From NCBI RefSeq assembly GCF_036375055.1, contig NZ_DASUSQ010000046.1, forward strand, positions 1-64,000: DNA of 64,000 nucleotides, given 5' to 3'. Positions 8,276-18,600 of this stretch are shown here, piece after piece. Every line of letters starts with the position of its first letter. The first letter of the stretch is position 1. Made by a program: the position numbers and the translations under genes. The stretch is from Umezawaea sp036375055. Its GTDB lineage: Bacteria; Actinomycetota; Actinomycetes; Mycobacteriales; Pseudonocardiaceae. Below the pieces are notes generated by a model. The model ran no database searches. It was given only the letters and a program-made list of their open reading frames with translations, and was not told the DNA's origin.

Positions 8276-9763
8276 TCACCGGAGCAGCCCCTCGCACGCC
8301 GCCAGCACGATCGCCTCGGCGCTGTCCGGCGACGCGGGGTCGCTGCCGGGCGCCGACGCGTTGAGCGGGGACGGCCAGCCGTAGGAGAGCATGCTGCTGC
8401 CGTAACCCGCGATCCACGGGTCGTCGTTCCAGCCCGCCTCGTAGCCGTTGTGCAGGCCGAGGCCCGCCCAGAGGATCCGGTCGGACGCCACGTAGCACTG
8501 GGTCTCGTTGGCGTAGGCCATGATCCAGAGGTTGCCGGTGCCGATGTCCTGCGCCAGTGCGTTGATCATCAGGTGGTAGTCGCTGACGACCTCGTGCGAG
8601 AGCCCCAGGATCGTCACCCCGCCCATCTTCCAGCACTGGAGGGGCATCGGGATCGAGGCGGCCAGCTCGCCGCGGTCGATCTGCCCGATGATCAGGTTGG
8701 CGTGCCGGACCTCGGCCTGGCCCAGGTGCCCGTCCAGCCGCGCCACGTACTTGCGCCGCAGCTCCGCCCGCACGCCCGCGTCGGTCGTGTCCACCGCGAA
8801 CGGCAGCTCGACCTCGGTCAGCTCGGTCGCGATGGGGCCTTGGACGTCGGTGAAGTCGCCGTTGTTCACGGTGTCGATGACGGCCGACGCCAGCCGCTGC
8901 CCCAGTTCGTCGGTCGGCAGGTCCAGCGGGTCCTGGTCACCGGCCGTGCCCTGGAAGAACAGGGCCATCGCGCCGAACTCCTGCTCGATGATCTCCGACG
9001 CCACGCCGACGAAGTCGCTGTGGAACGAGGGTTCCCGGCCGCACGACACGGGGTGCGTGCCGCAGCCGAAGAGCACGGCGAGCAGACCGCCGTCGTCGGT
9101 GTCGCGCACCGCGATCACCGGCACGTCGGTCATCACGTGGTCGAGGCCGACGCGGTTGAAGCCGACCTCGGCGCTGCCCTCGGCGAAGTGCAGCGTCGCC
9201 GGGATGGGCGTCTCCCCCACGGTCCGCTCCACCAGTTCGGTGAGCAGGTCCATGAACACGAACGTGGAGCCGTTGACGGCGTCCACGTCGGCGTCGTCGA
9301 GGTTCATCAGCACCTTGGGGTCCGGGTGCGTGTCGCCGATGAACGGGCCGCTGTGCGTGTGGCTCGCCACGATCATGAAGTCCGAGCTGCCGACCAGACC
9401 CAGCTCGTCGCACACCCGCCTGCGCAGCTCCTGGTGCACGTCGCGCGGGATGCTCACCACGTCCACGCGGAGCAGCACGTTCACCGAGCCGCCCTCGTGG
9501 ATCGCGATGCAGTGCGCCCGCAGCGGGTGCGCGGGCGGCGGGGCCGACGGACTCGCCCCCCTCGGGTCCCAGCCGTAGCCGCCCATCCACAGGCTCGGCC
9601 AGCCCGGCACGGCGGGCGTGATGTCCAGTTCGTTGTAGGCGACCGCGAACCCGTCCGCGGGCGCGGCGGACGCGGCGGACGCGCCCGCGAGCCTGGTGGT
9701 GAAGACGGCGGTGGCGGCGAGCAGACCGCCCCGCAGGACGGACCGACGGCTGATTCCGGACAC
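8276..9763 (-). CDS. Exported neutral/alkaline ceramidase-like hydrolase
   Basis: A 495-residue protein of the neutral/alkaline non-lysosomal ceramidase superfamily, zinc enzymes that cleave the amide bond of ceramide. The N-terminus has a Tat-type signal (SRRSVLRG, then a hydrophobic stretch ending ASA). The mature protein starts with the typical YNELDITP region and has the zinc-site motif SHTHSGP, further His/Gly motifs (GCGTHPVS) and GTAGDQDP. It is shorter than full ceramidases of 650-750 residues, so it corresponds to the catalytic domain without a large C-terminal beta domain and may act on another amide. The GTG start at 9761-9763 follows GGAG. It lies 39 bases after the GH89 gene. Confidence 0.82.
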   Translation of the reverse strand: MSGISRRSVLRGGLLAATAVFTTRLAGASAASAAPADGFAVAYNELDITPAVPGWPSLWMGGYGWDPRGASPSAPPPAHPLRAHCIAIHEGGSVNVLLRVDVVSIPRDVHQELRRRVCDELGLVGSSDFMIVASHTHSGPFIGDTHPDPKVLMNLDDADVDAVNGSTFVFMDLLTELVERTVGETPIPATLHFAEGSAEVGFNRVGLDHVMTDVPVIAVRDTDDGGLLAVLFGCGTHPVSCGREPSFHSDFVGVASEIIEQEFGAMALFFQGTAGDQDPLDLPTDELGQRLASAVIDTVNNGDFTDVQGPIATELTEVELPFAVDTTDAGVRAELRRKYVARLDGHLGQAEVRHANLIIGQIDRGELAASIPMPLQCWKMGGVTILGLSHEVVSDYHLMINALAQDIGTGNLWIMAYANETQCYVASDRILWAGLGLHNGYEAGWNDDPWIAGYGSSMLSYGWPSPLNASAPGSDPASPDSAEAIVLAACEGLLR

Positions 9764-9802
9764 GGTGGAACTCCAGACGTGAGGTGGTGGGCTGACGGGC
9801 TT

Positions 9803-12055
9803 CTAGACGGGATCGGCCGCGAGTTCGGCGGCGATCCGGGAGGCGGCGGTGTACGGGTCGCCGACGGGCTGGGTGGCGTGGGCCTCGGTCTGCCTCGTCC
9901 ACTCCAGACCGCGGGCGTCCCACTCGTCGTCGAGGCTCGGCTCGTTCCCGGAGGGGATGGTGCTGGGCAGCAGGTCCAGGAACCTCTCCCACCGGGGCTT
10001 GTAGTAGCCGTCGAGCAGGCCGTGCCAGTCGCGGTTCGCGTAGTCGTGCAGACCGCCCGACCCGAGCGCCTTCGAGGTCCAGATGGTCAGGATCGACCGC
10101 GCGTTCCACTCCAGGATCCCGCGCTCCTCGGCGTCGCCGCCCCACGCCTTCGCCTGCTCCAGCCAGGGGCCGAGCAGCCAGTTCCGGTCGGTGGCCAGGA
10201 CCTCCGACGTCAGGTCGAGCGCGCGGAGGAACCGCCGCGAGTGCCTGGTCACGCCCGCGCGGTCCCGCGCCTCGTAGGCGGTGCGGAGCTGGTCGACGAG
10301 CAGCCTGCCGCGGTTGGCGAGGACCTGGCGGGTCACGTCGACCAGGTCGTAGCGGTAGGTCGCCGACGTGCGCAGCGCGGGCGCGACGGCCAGCATCTCA
10401 CCGAGCACGGGCGCGAACTCCGCCGGGTCGTAGCGCCAGCGGTCGGGCCCGAAGTTGCTGGCGGAGGTCAGGTTCAGCGTCGGCCACGCGGCGAACGGCG
10501 TCTCGAGGGGACCTTCGCCCGCCTGGTGCCCGGTGGCGGCGAACGAGTACGCGGTGCGCAGCAGGATCCTCCACGCCGCGGCGGCGTGCGCGTCGGCGGC
10601 ACCGTAGCGGCGCTCGGCGTAGGCGAGGATCCACGGTTCGAGGTCGACGGCGGTGCGCCGCCAGGTCATCTCGCCCAGCAGGTCGGCGACGACGGGGTTG
10701 TGGTGCGTGCCTTCGAGGGCCATCGCGCTGCCGACCAGCCGCTTGCGCTCCGGCGACGTGCGGACCTCCGGGAAGGTCCGGCCGGGTTCGACGAGGTTGC
10801 CGAACAGCCCCAGCCTGCCGCCGAAGTTCTGGATGGTGCCCCAGCACCACGGCACGCCCCAGTACGCCTCGGTGTCCTGCCACTTGCGGCTGTCGTCGGA
10901 GTCGAGGTCGAGCACGACGATCCGGTTCTCGTCGACCGCGTCGAGGACGTCCAACCGGGGGTTGTCCTGCCAGCCCTGCATCAGCCAGACCGCGCCCGGC
11001 ACGGCCTTCTCCAGCTCGTCCTGCACGGCCCTGGCCGCCTCGCCGAGGTCCGCGCCGTCCAGCACCGCGGGCAGGTCGTCCGCGCCGACCTCGTGGAACA
11101 GGTCGTTCGAGTAGTGGGTCGTGGTGCCGAACCGCTCCGCCTGCGCCTGGTAGAACCGCCGCGCCACCTCGGGGTAGAGGGCCTCGGTGGTGTCGAGCCA
11201 GTACGGGCGGGGGTGGCCGGAGTAGTCGCCCTGCGCGGGGATGTGCGTGTCCGGGTGCAGGTCGGCGAACACCTGGTCGGGCACGTGCCCGACGAACGCG
11301 GGGAACACCGGCGTGATGCCCAGCTCGCGCATCCGCTCGACGATCCGCAGCCCCAGGTCGGCCCGCCGTTCCAGCAGGCCGACGCTGACCGGGCCGCTGA
11401 ACCCCGAGGCGTCCTCGTCGTAGCCGGTGGTCTCGCCGTACCACTGCCACGGCTGGAGCGCGGGCTGCGCGATCCACTGCCGCACCTGGAGTTCGTCCAT
11501 GCCGAAGTCGGTGAACGTGTCGTACCAGACGATCTCCTGCCCGATCAGCGCGAGCGCCCGGTTCGTGCCGCTCGCCGCCAGGTGGTCCAGCTCGCGCTCC
11601 CAGTCCGACCAGGTCCAGAACGGCGTGGTGTAGCCGAAGACGGTGAAGTTGTAGGCGTAGCGCTCGGTCAGCTCGGTGGACTGGCGGATCGTCGCGGTCG
11701 GGGTGGGCAGCGTGGCGGGCAGCGAGATCCGGTCGCCGTTGGTCGACAGGTGCTGGCCCGCCACGTACTTGAGCCACCAGTGGAACGCCGACATCGTCGC
11801 GACCGCGCTCGTGCCGCCGAGGACGATCCGCCCGCCGGACGCGCTGATCTCGAACGCGTCGGCCTCACCGGCGCGGGGCGTCAGCCGCCGCAGCCCGAAC
11901 TGGTCCGCGTCGCGGCCGAGCAGCCGGGCGATGGCGGCGCGGACCGCGGGCGAGTCTGCGGGCACGGCGGCCCGCGCCGTCGCGGCACGACCGGCGCCGA
12001 CCAGGGCCGTCGCCATCGTGCCGAGGAGGAAGCCGCGGCGGGAGATGCTGTGCAT
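9803..12055 (-). CDS. Exported GH89 alpha-N-acetylglucosaminidase (NAGLU family)
   Basis: A 750-residue secreted glycoside hydrolase releasing terminal alpha-linked GlcNAc. The Tat signal SRRGFLLGT is at residues 5-13. Family hallmarks include YAYNFTVFGYTTPFW, GTNRALALIGQEIVWY, WYGETTG and the NDLFHEVG segment that holds a catalytic Glu in the family. The three-part layout (small alpha/beta N domain, TIM barrel, all-helical C domain) and length match bacterial GH89. The ATG is preceded by AGGAACC and lies 16 bases after the AfsR-like regulator stop, so it is probably co-transcribed with that regulator and with the ceramidase-like gene downstream. Known bacterial members act on mucin- or glycan-type substrates; the natural substrate here is unknown. 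Confidence 0.92.
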   Translation of the reverse strand: MHSISRRGFLLGTMATALVGAGRAATARAAVPADSPAVRAAIARLLGRDADQFGLRRLTPRAGEADAFEISASGGRIVLGGTSAVATMSAFHWWLKYVAGQHLSTNGDRISLPATLPTPTATIRQSTELTERYAYNFTVFGYTTPFWTWSDWERELDHLAASGTNRALALIGQEIVWYDTFTDFGMDELQVRQWIAQPALQPWQWYGETTGYDEDASGFSGPVSVGLLERRADLGLRIVERMRELGITPVFPAFVGHVPDQVFADLHPDTHIPAQGDYSGHPRPYWLDTTEALYPEVARRFYQAQAERFGTTTHYSNDLFHEVGADDLPAVLDGADLGEAARAVQDELEKAVPGAVWLMQGWQDNPRLDVLDAVDENRIVVLDLDSDDSRKWQDTEAYWGVPWCWGTIQNFGGRLGLFGNLVEPGRTFPEVRTSPERKRLVGSAMALEGTHHNPVVADLLGEMTWRRTAVDLEPWILAYAERRYGAADAHAAAAWRILLRTAYSFAATGHQAGEGPLETPFAAWPTLNLTSASNFGPDRWRYDPAEFAPVLGEMLAVAPALRTSATYRYDLVDVTRQVLANRGRLLVDQLRTAYEARDRAGVTRHSRRFLRALDLTSEVLATDRNWLLGPWLEQAKAWGGDAEERGILEWNARSILTIWTSKALGSGGLHDYANRDWHGLLDGYYKPRWERFLDLLPSTIPSGNEPSLDDEWDARGLEWTRQTEAHATQPVGDPYTAASRIAAELAADPV

Positions 12056-12071
12056 GTGTCGGTTCCTGTCG

Positions 12072-15000
12072 TCACCGGACTGGGACGACCACAGCCTCCG
12101 GCGCTCTGGTGACGTCCTGTTGACGCGGCGTTGACGCCACCCCCATTGCGGCCTGGACCCGCTCCGCCGTGGCCAGGTGCTCAGCCGCCCGCTCCCGCAG
12201 GCCGAGCCGTTCCTCGACGGCCGCCAGCACGGTCAGCGCCTGCGCCTCCCGCAACCGGAACCCGGTGCGCCGGGCCAGGTCGAGGGCGTTGCCGAGGTGC
12301 GCCACGCCCTCCTCGGGCGGCACGGTGCGGCCGAGGCCGATCAACGCGGTGATCTCGCCCTGCCGGTAGCCCGCGCTGCGGCTGATCTCCAGCGCCGACG
12401 TGTGCTTGACCAGCGCGGACGCCGGGTCGCCCGTGCGGTTCTCGACCGACGCGAGCGTGTTCAGCGCGTCCGCCTCGTAGCGCAGGTTGCCGGTCTCGAC
12501 CGCCAGCGCCAACGCCTGCTCGCAGTGCCTGGTGGCCTCGGCGTAGTCGCCAGCCTCGCGGTGCGTGGCCCCGAGGTTCTGGAGCACCTCGGCCTCGTCG
12601 TGGCGCGACCGCAGCCGCCGGTGCACCGCCAGCGCCGCGTGGTGGTGGGCGAACGCCTCGGCGATCCGGCCCTGCCGCAGGCACACCCCGCCCAGGTTGT
12701 TGCGCGCGGTGGCGCCGGTGTGCGCGAGACCCGCCCGTTCGCACAGCGCGAGCGCCCCGGTCAGGAGGTCCCGCGCCTCCCGCAGCTCACCGCGTTCCAG
12801 GTGCATCGACCCCAGGTTGACCAGCGACGCGGCCTCAAGCCGTTCCGCGCCCAGCTCCCGGCTGGCCGCCAGCGCGCGGGTCGAGTGCGCGACGGCCACG
12901 TCCAGGTCGCCCAGTTCCAGGTGCACGACCCCCAGGTTGCCCAGCGCCACGCACTCGCCGATCCGGTTGCCCGACGCGCGGTGGCCCGCCAGCGCCCCCT
13001 CCAGGTCCTCCACCGCGGCCGGGTAGTCGCCCCGGCTCCAGAACAGCATCCCGCGGCTGTTGCGCAGCCACGGCCGAACGCCCTGCTCACCAGCATTCTC
13101 GGCGGCGGCGAGCGCGGTGTTCGTCGTCGTGAGCAGGTCGGCGTCGAGGCGGCGCGAGTGCAGGTAGCCGCGGACGGCGTCGGTGAGGTGCCAGGCGTAC
13201 TCCGGCGCCACGTCCGCCGCCTGCCGGACCGCGGCGACCAGGTTCGCGCGCTCCTCGCCGAACCAGGTCGCGGCGTCGCACTCGTCGGCGAGGTGCGGCA
13301 CGAGCGGGACGGTGTCCGGCTCCGGCCTCGGCAGCCGCGCCAGCGTCGGGTGCAGCAGCTCGGCCGCCGCGTCCGCGGTGTGCAGGTACTGCTCGTAGAC
13401 CCGGCGCAGCGCCCCGGTGCGCGCGGCCGCGTCGTCCTCCTCCTGCGAGGTGGTCACGGCGTAGAGCCGCAGCAGGTCGTGGAACTGGTAGCGGCGCGGC
13501 TCGTACTGCTGCACCAGGCTCGCCGCGGCGAGCTGTTCGAGCAGCCGCGTGGCCGTGCCGAAGGGCACGCCGAGCAGCGCCGACGCGGTCGGGGCGGTGA
13601 AGTCCGTTCCCGGCACCAGCCCGAGCAGCCGGAACAGCCGGGCGGCGTCGGGGTTGAGCGCGCGGTAGGACGGGACGAACGCGCCGCGCACGGCGGCCGA
13701 CTCGTCGCCGTCGACGGCCAGCGCCGCGAGCCGGTCGTCCTGGCGCAGCTCGGCCACGTAGTCGGCCACGTTCGGGCGCGGTCTGCTGCCCAGGTTGGCC
13801 GCCGCGATCCGCAGCGCGAGCGGCAGCCCGCCGCACAGCGCGGTCAGCTCCCCGCCCGCCACCGGGTCGTCGTCGACGACCCGCCCCGCGATGCCCGCGA
13901 CCAGCGCACGGGCCTCCTCGGCGGACAGCACGTCGAGCGCGACCCGTCGAGCGCCCTGCAACGCGGTCAGCCCGCGCATCTCGCTGCGGCTCGTGACCAG
14001 CACCGCGCAGCGCGGCTCGGCGGGCAGCAGCCGCCGGACCTGGTCCACGTCGGCGGCGTTGTCCAGCACGACCAGCACCCGCCTGTCGGTCAGCAGCGAC
14101 CGGTACAGCAGCTCCTGCTCGGCCTGGTCGAGCGGCACGCGTTCCGCGGAGACGCCGAGCGCGCGCAGGAAGTAGCCCAGCGCCTGGGTGACCGACGTGG
14201 TCGGGCTGGTCGAGTACCCGTGCAGGTTGACGTGCAGCACGCCGTCCGGGAACTCCGGCCGCAGCCGCCGCGCCACGTGCACGGCCAGCGCGGACTTGCC
14301 GACGCCCGGCGGTCCGGACACCACCAGGATCGGCGCGGCCGTGGCGTGCTGCTCGGACAGCAGGGCGGTCGCGAGGGCGATCTCGTCGGCGCGCCCGACG
14401 AAGTCGCCGATGTCCGGCGGCACGGTCGTGCCGACGGGCGGCCTGGGCGCGGGCCCTGCGGGTGCGGCGGCGTCCAGCGACGGGTCGTTGCGCAGGATCG
14501 CCTCGTGCAGCCCGCGGATCGCGTCGCCCGGCCCCAGGCCCAGTTCCTCGGCCAGCAGCACGTCGAGGTCGCGGTACACCTGGAGCGCGTCGGCCTGCCT
14601 GCTGGCGCGGTAGAGCGACAGCATCAGGCTCGCCCAGAACCGCTCCCGGTACGGGTGCGCCGCGGTCAGCGCCCGCAGCTCACCCACCAGTTCGTCGTGC
14701 GCGCCCAGCTCCAGGTCGGCCTCGACGCGCTGCTCCACCGCCAGCAGCCGCTGCTCCACGAGAGCGGGCACGTCGTCGCGGTGCAGCGCCTCCGACGGCA
14801 CGTCGGCCAGCGCGGGCCCGCGCCACAGCCCGAGCGCCCGGTGCAGCAGCGCCGACCGGGTCTGGGCGTTCGGCGCCCGCCGGGCCTCGCCGATCAGACC
14901 GGTGAACCGGAACAGGTCCACCTGCTCCCTCGGCACGTCGAGGACGTACCCGCCGGGCACCGTCCTGATCGTGTCCGCTCCCCCGAGCGCCTGCCTCAGC

Positions 15001-15215
15001 CGCATCACGTACGCCTGGCACGTCGACCGCGCACCGCTCGGCGGCGCCCCGTCCCACAGCGTCCTGACCAGCCGCTCCACCGGCACCGTCTCGCCCGTGC
15101 GCAGCAGCAGCGCCGCCAGCACGACCCGGTGCTTGGCCGCGGCCAGCCGCACCACCGCCCCCTCGCGGCGCACCTCCAGCGGCCCGAGCACGCCAAAGCT
15201 CCACATGTGCGACAT
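12072..15215 (-). CDS. AfsR/SARP-type transcriptional regulator (winged helix-BTAD-NB-ARC-TPR)
   Basis: A 1047-residue cytoplasmic activator. Residues 1-95 form the OmpR-like winged helix (FGVLGPLEV opening) and about 100-245 the bacterial transcriptional activation domain. The NB-ARC ATPase has Walker A GPPGVGKSA near residue 300 and a Walker B-like VLVVLDNAAD, followed by C-terminal TPRs from about 680 onward. I chose the ATG at 15213-15215, next to GGAGG, because the SARP domain begins there. Such proteins bind 7-mer direct repeats and recruit RNA polymerase. It heads an operon with GH89, a ceramidase-like enzyme and a phosphatase relative, so it probably controls them or responds to their products. 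Confidence 0.9.
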   Translation of the reverse strand: MSHMWSFGVLGPLEVRREGAVVRLAAAKHRVVLAALLLRTGETVPVERLVRTLWDGAPPSGARSTCQAYVMRLRQALGGADTIRTVPGGYVLDVPREQVDLFRFTGLIGEARRAPNAQTRSALLHRALGLWRGPALADVPSEALHRDDVPALVEQRLLAVEQRVEADLELGAHDELVGELRALTAAHPYRERFWASLMLSLYRASRQADALQVYRDLDVLLAEELGLGPGDAIRGLHEAILRNDPSLDAAAPAGPAPRPPVGTTVPPDIGDFVGRADEIALATALLSEQHATAAPILVVSGPPGVGKSALAVHVARRLRPEFPDGVLHVNLHGYSTSPTTSVTQALGYFLRALGVSAERVPLDQAEQELLYRSLLTDRRVLVVLDNAADVDQVRRLLPAEPRCAVLVTSRSEMRGLTALQGARRVALDVLSAEEARALVAGIAGRVVDDDPVAGGELTALCGGLPLALRIAAANLGSRPRPNVADYVAELRQDDRLAALAVDGDESAAVRGAFVPSYRALNPDAARLFRLLGLVPGTDFTAPTASALLGVPFGTATRLLEQLAAASLVQQYEPRRYQFHDLLRLYAVTTSQEEDDAAARTGALRRVYEQYLHTADAAAELLHPTLARLPRPEPDTVPLVPHLADECDAATWFGEERANLVAAVRQAADVAPEYAWHLTDAVRGYLHSRRLDADLLTTTNTALAAAENAGEQGVRPWLRNSRGMLFWSRGDYPAAVEDLEGALAGHRASGNRIGECVALGNLGVVHLELGDLDVAVAHSTRALAASRELGAERLEAASLVNLGSMHLERGELREARDLLTGALALCERAGLAHTGATARNNLGGVCLRQGRIAEAFAHHHAALAVHRRLRSRHDEAEVLQNLGATHREAGDYAEATRHCEQALALAVETGNLRYEADALNTLASVENRTGDPASALVKHTSALEISRSAGYRQGEITALIGLGRTVPPEEGVAHLGNALDLARRTGFRLREAQALTVLAAVEERLGLRERAAEHLATAERVQAAMGVASTPRQQDVTRAPEAVVVPVR

Positions 15216-15384
15216 CCCCCCGTTGTCCTCCCGTGGCGATCCTGCTGAAGGACGGGGCACCGGTCAACCGGAACACGACCGCGTCACCCCTGCGCGCACG
15301 GGACAGGGGCACAGGGCCGCGTCCTCGACGCGCTCCGGGACCGACCGGCCGTTCGAGGTTCGCCGCAGGTTCGTCCAAGCCGGG

Positions 15385-15615
15385 GCTGGAGGCTGACCCG
15401 TGCGGTGTCGGCGGCGCTGTCCAGCACCACCCGCCGTCCCGCGACGAGACCGCGGTGGCGAGCGGCCCGGGCGTGGGGGGTCGACGGGGATCCGGCCGGG
15501 GGGCGCACCGAGGGCGTCGAGGGACACGCGGACCGCCACCGCCGGGGGCAGCGGTGGGTCGGGGCCGAACCCGCTCAGGTCGACGAACAGCTCGCCGTCG
15601 GGACACCGGTCCAGC
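15385..15615 (-). pseudogene. Decayed NB-ARC fragment of an AfsR-like regulator
   Basis: In the minus-strand frame near 15610, the segment CPDGELFVDLSGFGPD, followed by DALGAPPGRIPVDP, closely follows the NB-ARC region after Walker A in AfsR-like proteins. The match then continues in a different frame as HARAARHRGLVAGRRV and VLDSAADTARV, corresponding to the usual ARAALYRSLLAGRRVLVVLDNAAD. No Walker A, BTAD or TPR part remains, and there is no start site. I read it as a frameshifted remnant of a fourth regulator, caught between an intact AfsR-like gene and the NTPase/ligand-binding gene. Confidence 0.75.
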
Positions 15616-15675
15616 ACGCCGGGTCCACCAGCCGCTCGAACGGCCGCGGATCGGTGGCGTGCGGGACGTCCGGCC

Positions 15676-18600
15676 CTACGGCAGCGGCACGACCGCCCTC
15701 ACGTGGAACTCCCCGTCCTGCCCGACCTCGATGACGGGCAGCCGGCGCGCGACAGCGTTGCCGGTCGTGGCGTCCAGGGTGAAGGGGCCGCCCGCACCGC
15801 GCACCTGGTTGCGTTCCCGGTCGGACCGGGCCAGCTCGGCGCGCACGTCCTGGCGCGTCGGCAGCTCCCCCTGCTTCATCCCGATCGCCGAGCGGCTGAT
15901 CACGTCCCGCATCGTCAGCATCGCGTCGTGCATCATGACGCCCCAGCCGTCAGCGAGATCGGTGGTGGAGAACCCGAGCCGCTGGAACTCGAGGGTGAGT
16001 TCGGCGAACTCGGTGATGCCCATCTCCCGCGCCGCGTCCGGGTCGACGTGCGGGGTGTAGACGACGGCCAGGGGAGGCTGGTCGGCCCGAGGTCGCAGGT
16101 CCTCCCTGCTGCGCAGCATCGACGCGTCGGAACCGGTGACGAGCGTGATGAGCCGGTCACGCGCGCAGCTGCGGTTCCGCAGGTTGTTGATCAGGTCGTC
16201 GAGCAGGACCGCGCGGCCCGCGTAGAGCACGGTGGTCGGGGCGCCGTCACCGCACAGGTCCCTGGTGATCTGGTTGAACTGGTTGTCGAGGGTCGCCTCG
16301 GTGTCGAACCGGTTCTCCACGGTGATCGGCAGCCTGCCGCTCGCCGAGGCGTCCTTGAACTCCTTGTAGAGGGTGGCGGGGTAGAGGTCGTCCTCGTTGA
16401 CGTCGTAGACGAGCATCGCCTTGCCGACGCCCCGTCCGGCCAGGTAGCCCGACAGCACCGCGATCTGGTTGCCGGTGGTCGAGCTGACGCGGGTGAAGCC
16501 CCTGATGTACCGGGCGGGCTCGCCCGGTTGCGCGGGCGGCTCGACGTTGAACCCCGTGGCGGTCACCACGGAGGCGACCATGGGGATGTCGGCCTCCGCC
16601 AGCGCGCGGGCCGTGTGCTGGGCGTTGGTCGTGCTCTGGCCGACCCCGATCACACCGACCAGCCGCTGTTCGTCCGCCAACTCCACCAGCTGGTCCACCA
16701 CACGTCGCCACTCCTGCTGGCCGCTGCCGGGATTGGCCAGCAGCAGGCGGATCTTCGGCTCCTGCCTGTCCCCGTTCGCGGCGAGCTGAGCGACGAGCGC
16801 ACCCTCCAGCTGCGCGCGAACCCGCTGCCAGGTCACGCTCCCCACGTCGGTGGGCAGCAGCGGCGTGAGGAGGGCGACCGTGACGTGCGGCTGCCCCGAC
16901 ACCCGTTCGTTCTCCTCCAGGATCCGCCGCTGCACGTCGGCGAGCTGGTCGTCGAACACGTAGGAGCCGTCCGTGACGCCGACGCACTCACCTCCCCGGT
17001 CGTGGACGCCCTCCCCGCACCGGGTGATCAGGTTCACGCCGAAGGCGGCAGCGGCGCCCACCACCAGCACCGCCACCGCGGCGATCACCCCGAGCCGGAC
17101 GCGCGCCCTGCGCAGCACGCGCGCGGGCGTCGGCGGCGTGAAGTCGACCTCCTCCGGCGGCTGGGCCAGCAGTTGCCACCGCGCGGACCGGCTCACCACG
17201 GGAGCATCGCCCGCCTCGGCCTTCGCCTCCAGCAGCGCAGCGGCCTTGAGGAAGTCGTTGCGCGCCACGCCCGGCTGCTGCGCCAGGGCCTTCAGGTCCA
17301 GCGCGGCGCTGCTCCACAGTTCCGCGCGGTTCGCGGTGGACAACGGATCGTTGGCCGCCCACAACGCCACCAGCACCCGCGCGATCGTCCGGCCGGGTTC
17401 CGACCGCGGACCGGCGAGGCCCGCCGAGGCCAGAACCCGGTCGGGGTCGGCCTCGTCGGTGTCGAGGTCGTTGGGTGCGGCGGTGACCGCGTCGAGTTCG
17501 GCGAACCACTTCCGCGAGTCCGGGAGCAGCGCCTCCAGGTTCCGCAGCACCTCGTCGAGGTCGCGCAACGCGAGGGCGTGGTAGCCGCGGTCGGCGTCAC
17601 GCCCGTTGTCCCGCAACCAGGTGTGCGCGGCCGTCCACCGCTCGGGGTCGGCGGCGAGGCGGCGCAGCAGCAGGTGCCGCAACGCGGGCACCATGACCAC
17701 GCGACCAGTGTCGTGGGCGCGGACCTGGAGGGCGTCGGGCACGAGGCTCGTTCCCCCGCGCGAGGTCACCAGTCCGCTGCCCGACAGCTCGTCGGCCTGT
17801 TCCACGTCACGAGCGGCGGCGCAGGGCTCCAGTGCGGCAGCGCGGGCAGCCACGGCGGCACGGGCGTCCACGGTGGACAGAGCGGCGTCCGACGGCGAGC
17901 CGAGCAGCTCCCGCAGCAGCCGTTCCCCGACGGTGACCGGGTCCCTGTCGACCGGGCCGCGCCACCGGTTGTCCAGCAGCCCCTTCACCGACGGGTCGTC
18001 ACCCGTGTGGTCGCCGATCGCCCTCACGACCACGGCGGTGGCGGCGGGATGACCGAGGGTGAAGCGGTACACCTGCGCGGCGACCGCGCGGTGGGCGTTG
18101 AGCCTCGGTCCGGCGATGTCGGACACCATGTCCTTGACCTCGTCCGGCGTCAGGTCCCGCAGCGCCACCGGGTAGGAGTCGCTGTCGTACCCGCCCTGCC
18201 TGCGTTCGAGGTAGTCGTCGTAGCCGGCCTTCTCGGCGAACGGGATCTCCTCGTCCGGCGCCACGTGCCGGGCCACGCCACCCGCGCTGGTGGCGACCAC
18301 GGTCAACGGGTCGGGCTCGCCGCGGCGGGCGTCGGCGAGCGCCTGGTAGAGGAGACGGCCGGGCTTGGTGTCCACGTCGTCCAACAACAGCACGCAGTTC
18401 AGCGACCAGGCGCGCGCACCGCGGCCCTTGGCGAAAGCGGCCCGCAGGTCGGCCAGGAACGCGGCCCACAACAGCTCCGTGGCCTCCTCGTGGTCGGCCT
18501 CGCTCGCGTCGTCGCGGGTGAGCAGGTTGAGCCGGACCAGCTCGTCGTAGGCCTGGTTGCCCGAGCCGTACCACTCCAGCCCCTCACCCAGGACGACGCG

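Noticed and set aside
8105..12112. Very long plus-strand open frame opposite the ceramidase-like and GH89 genes
   Set aside because: It is antisense to two well-recognised enzymes, its product is rich in Arg, Val, His and Gln as expected from reversed GC-biased codons, and it has no domain or ribosome site.
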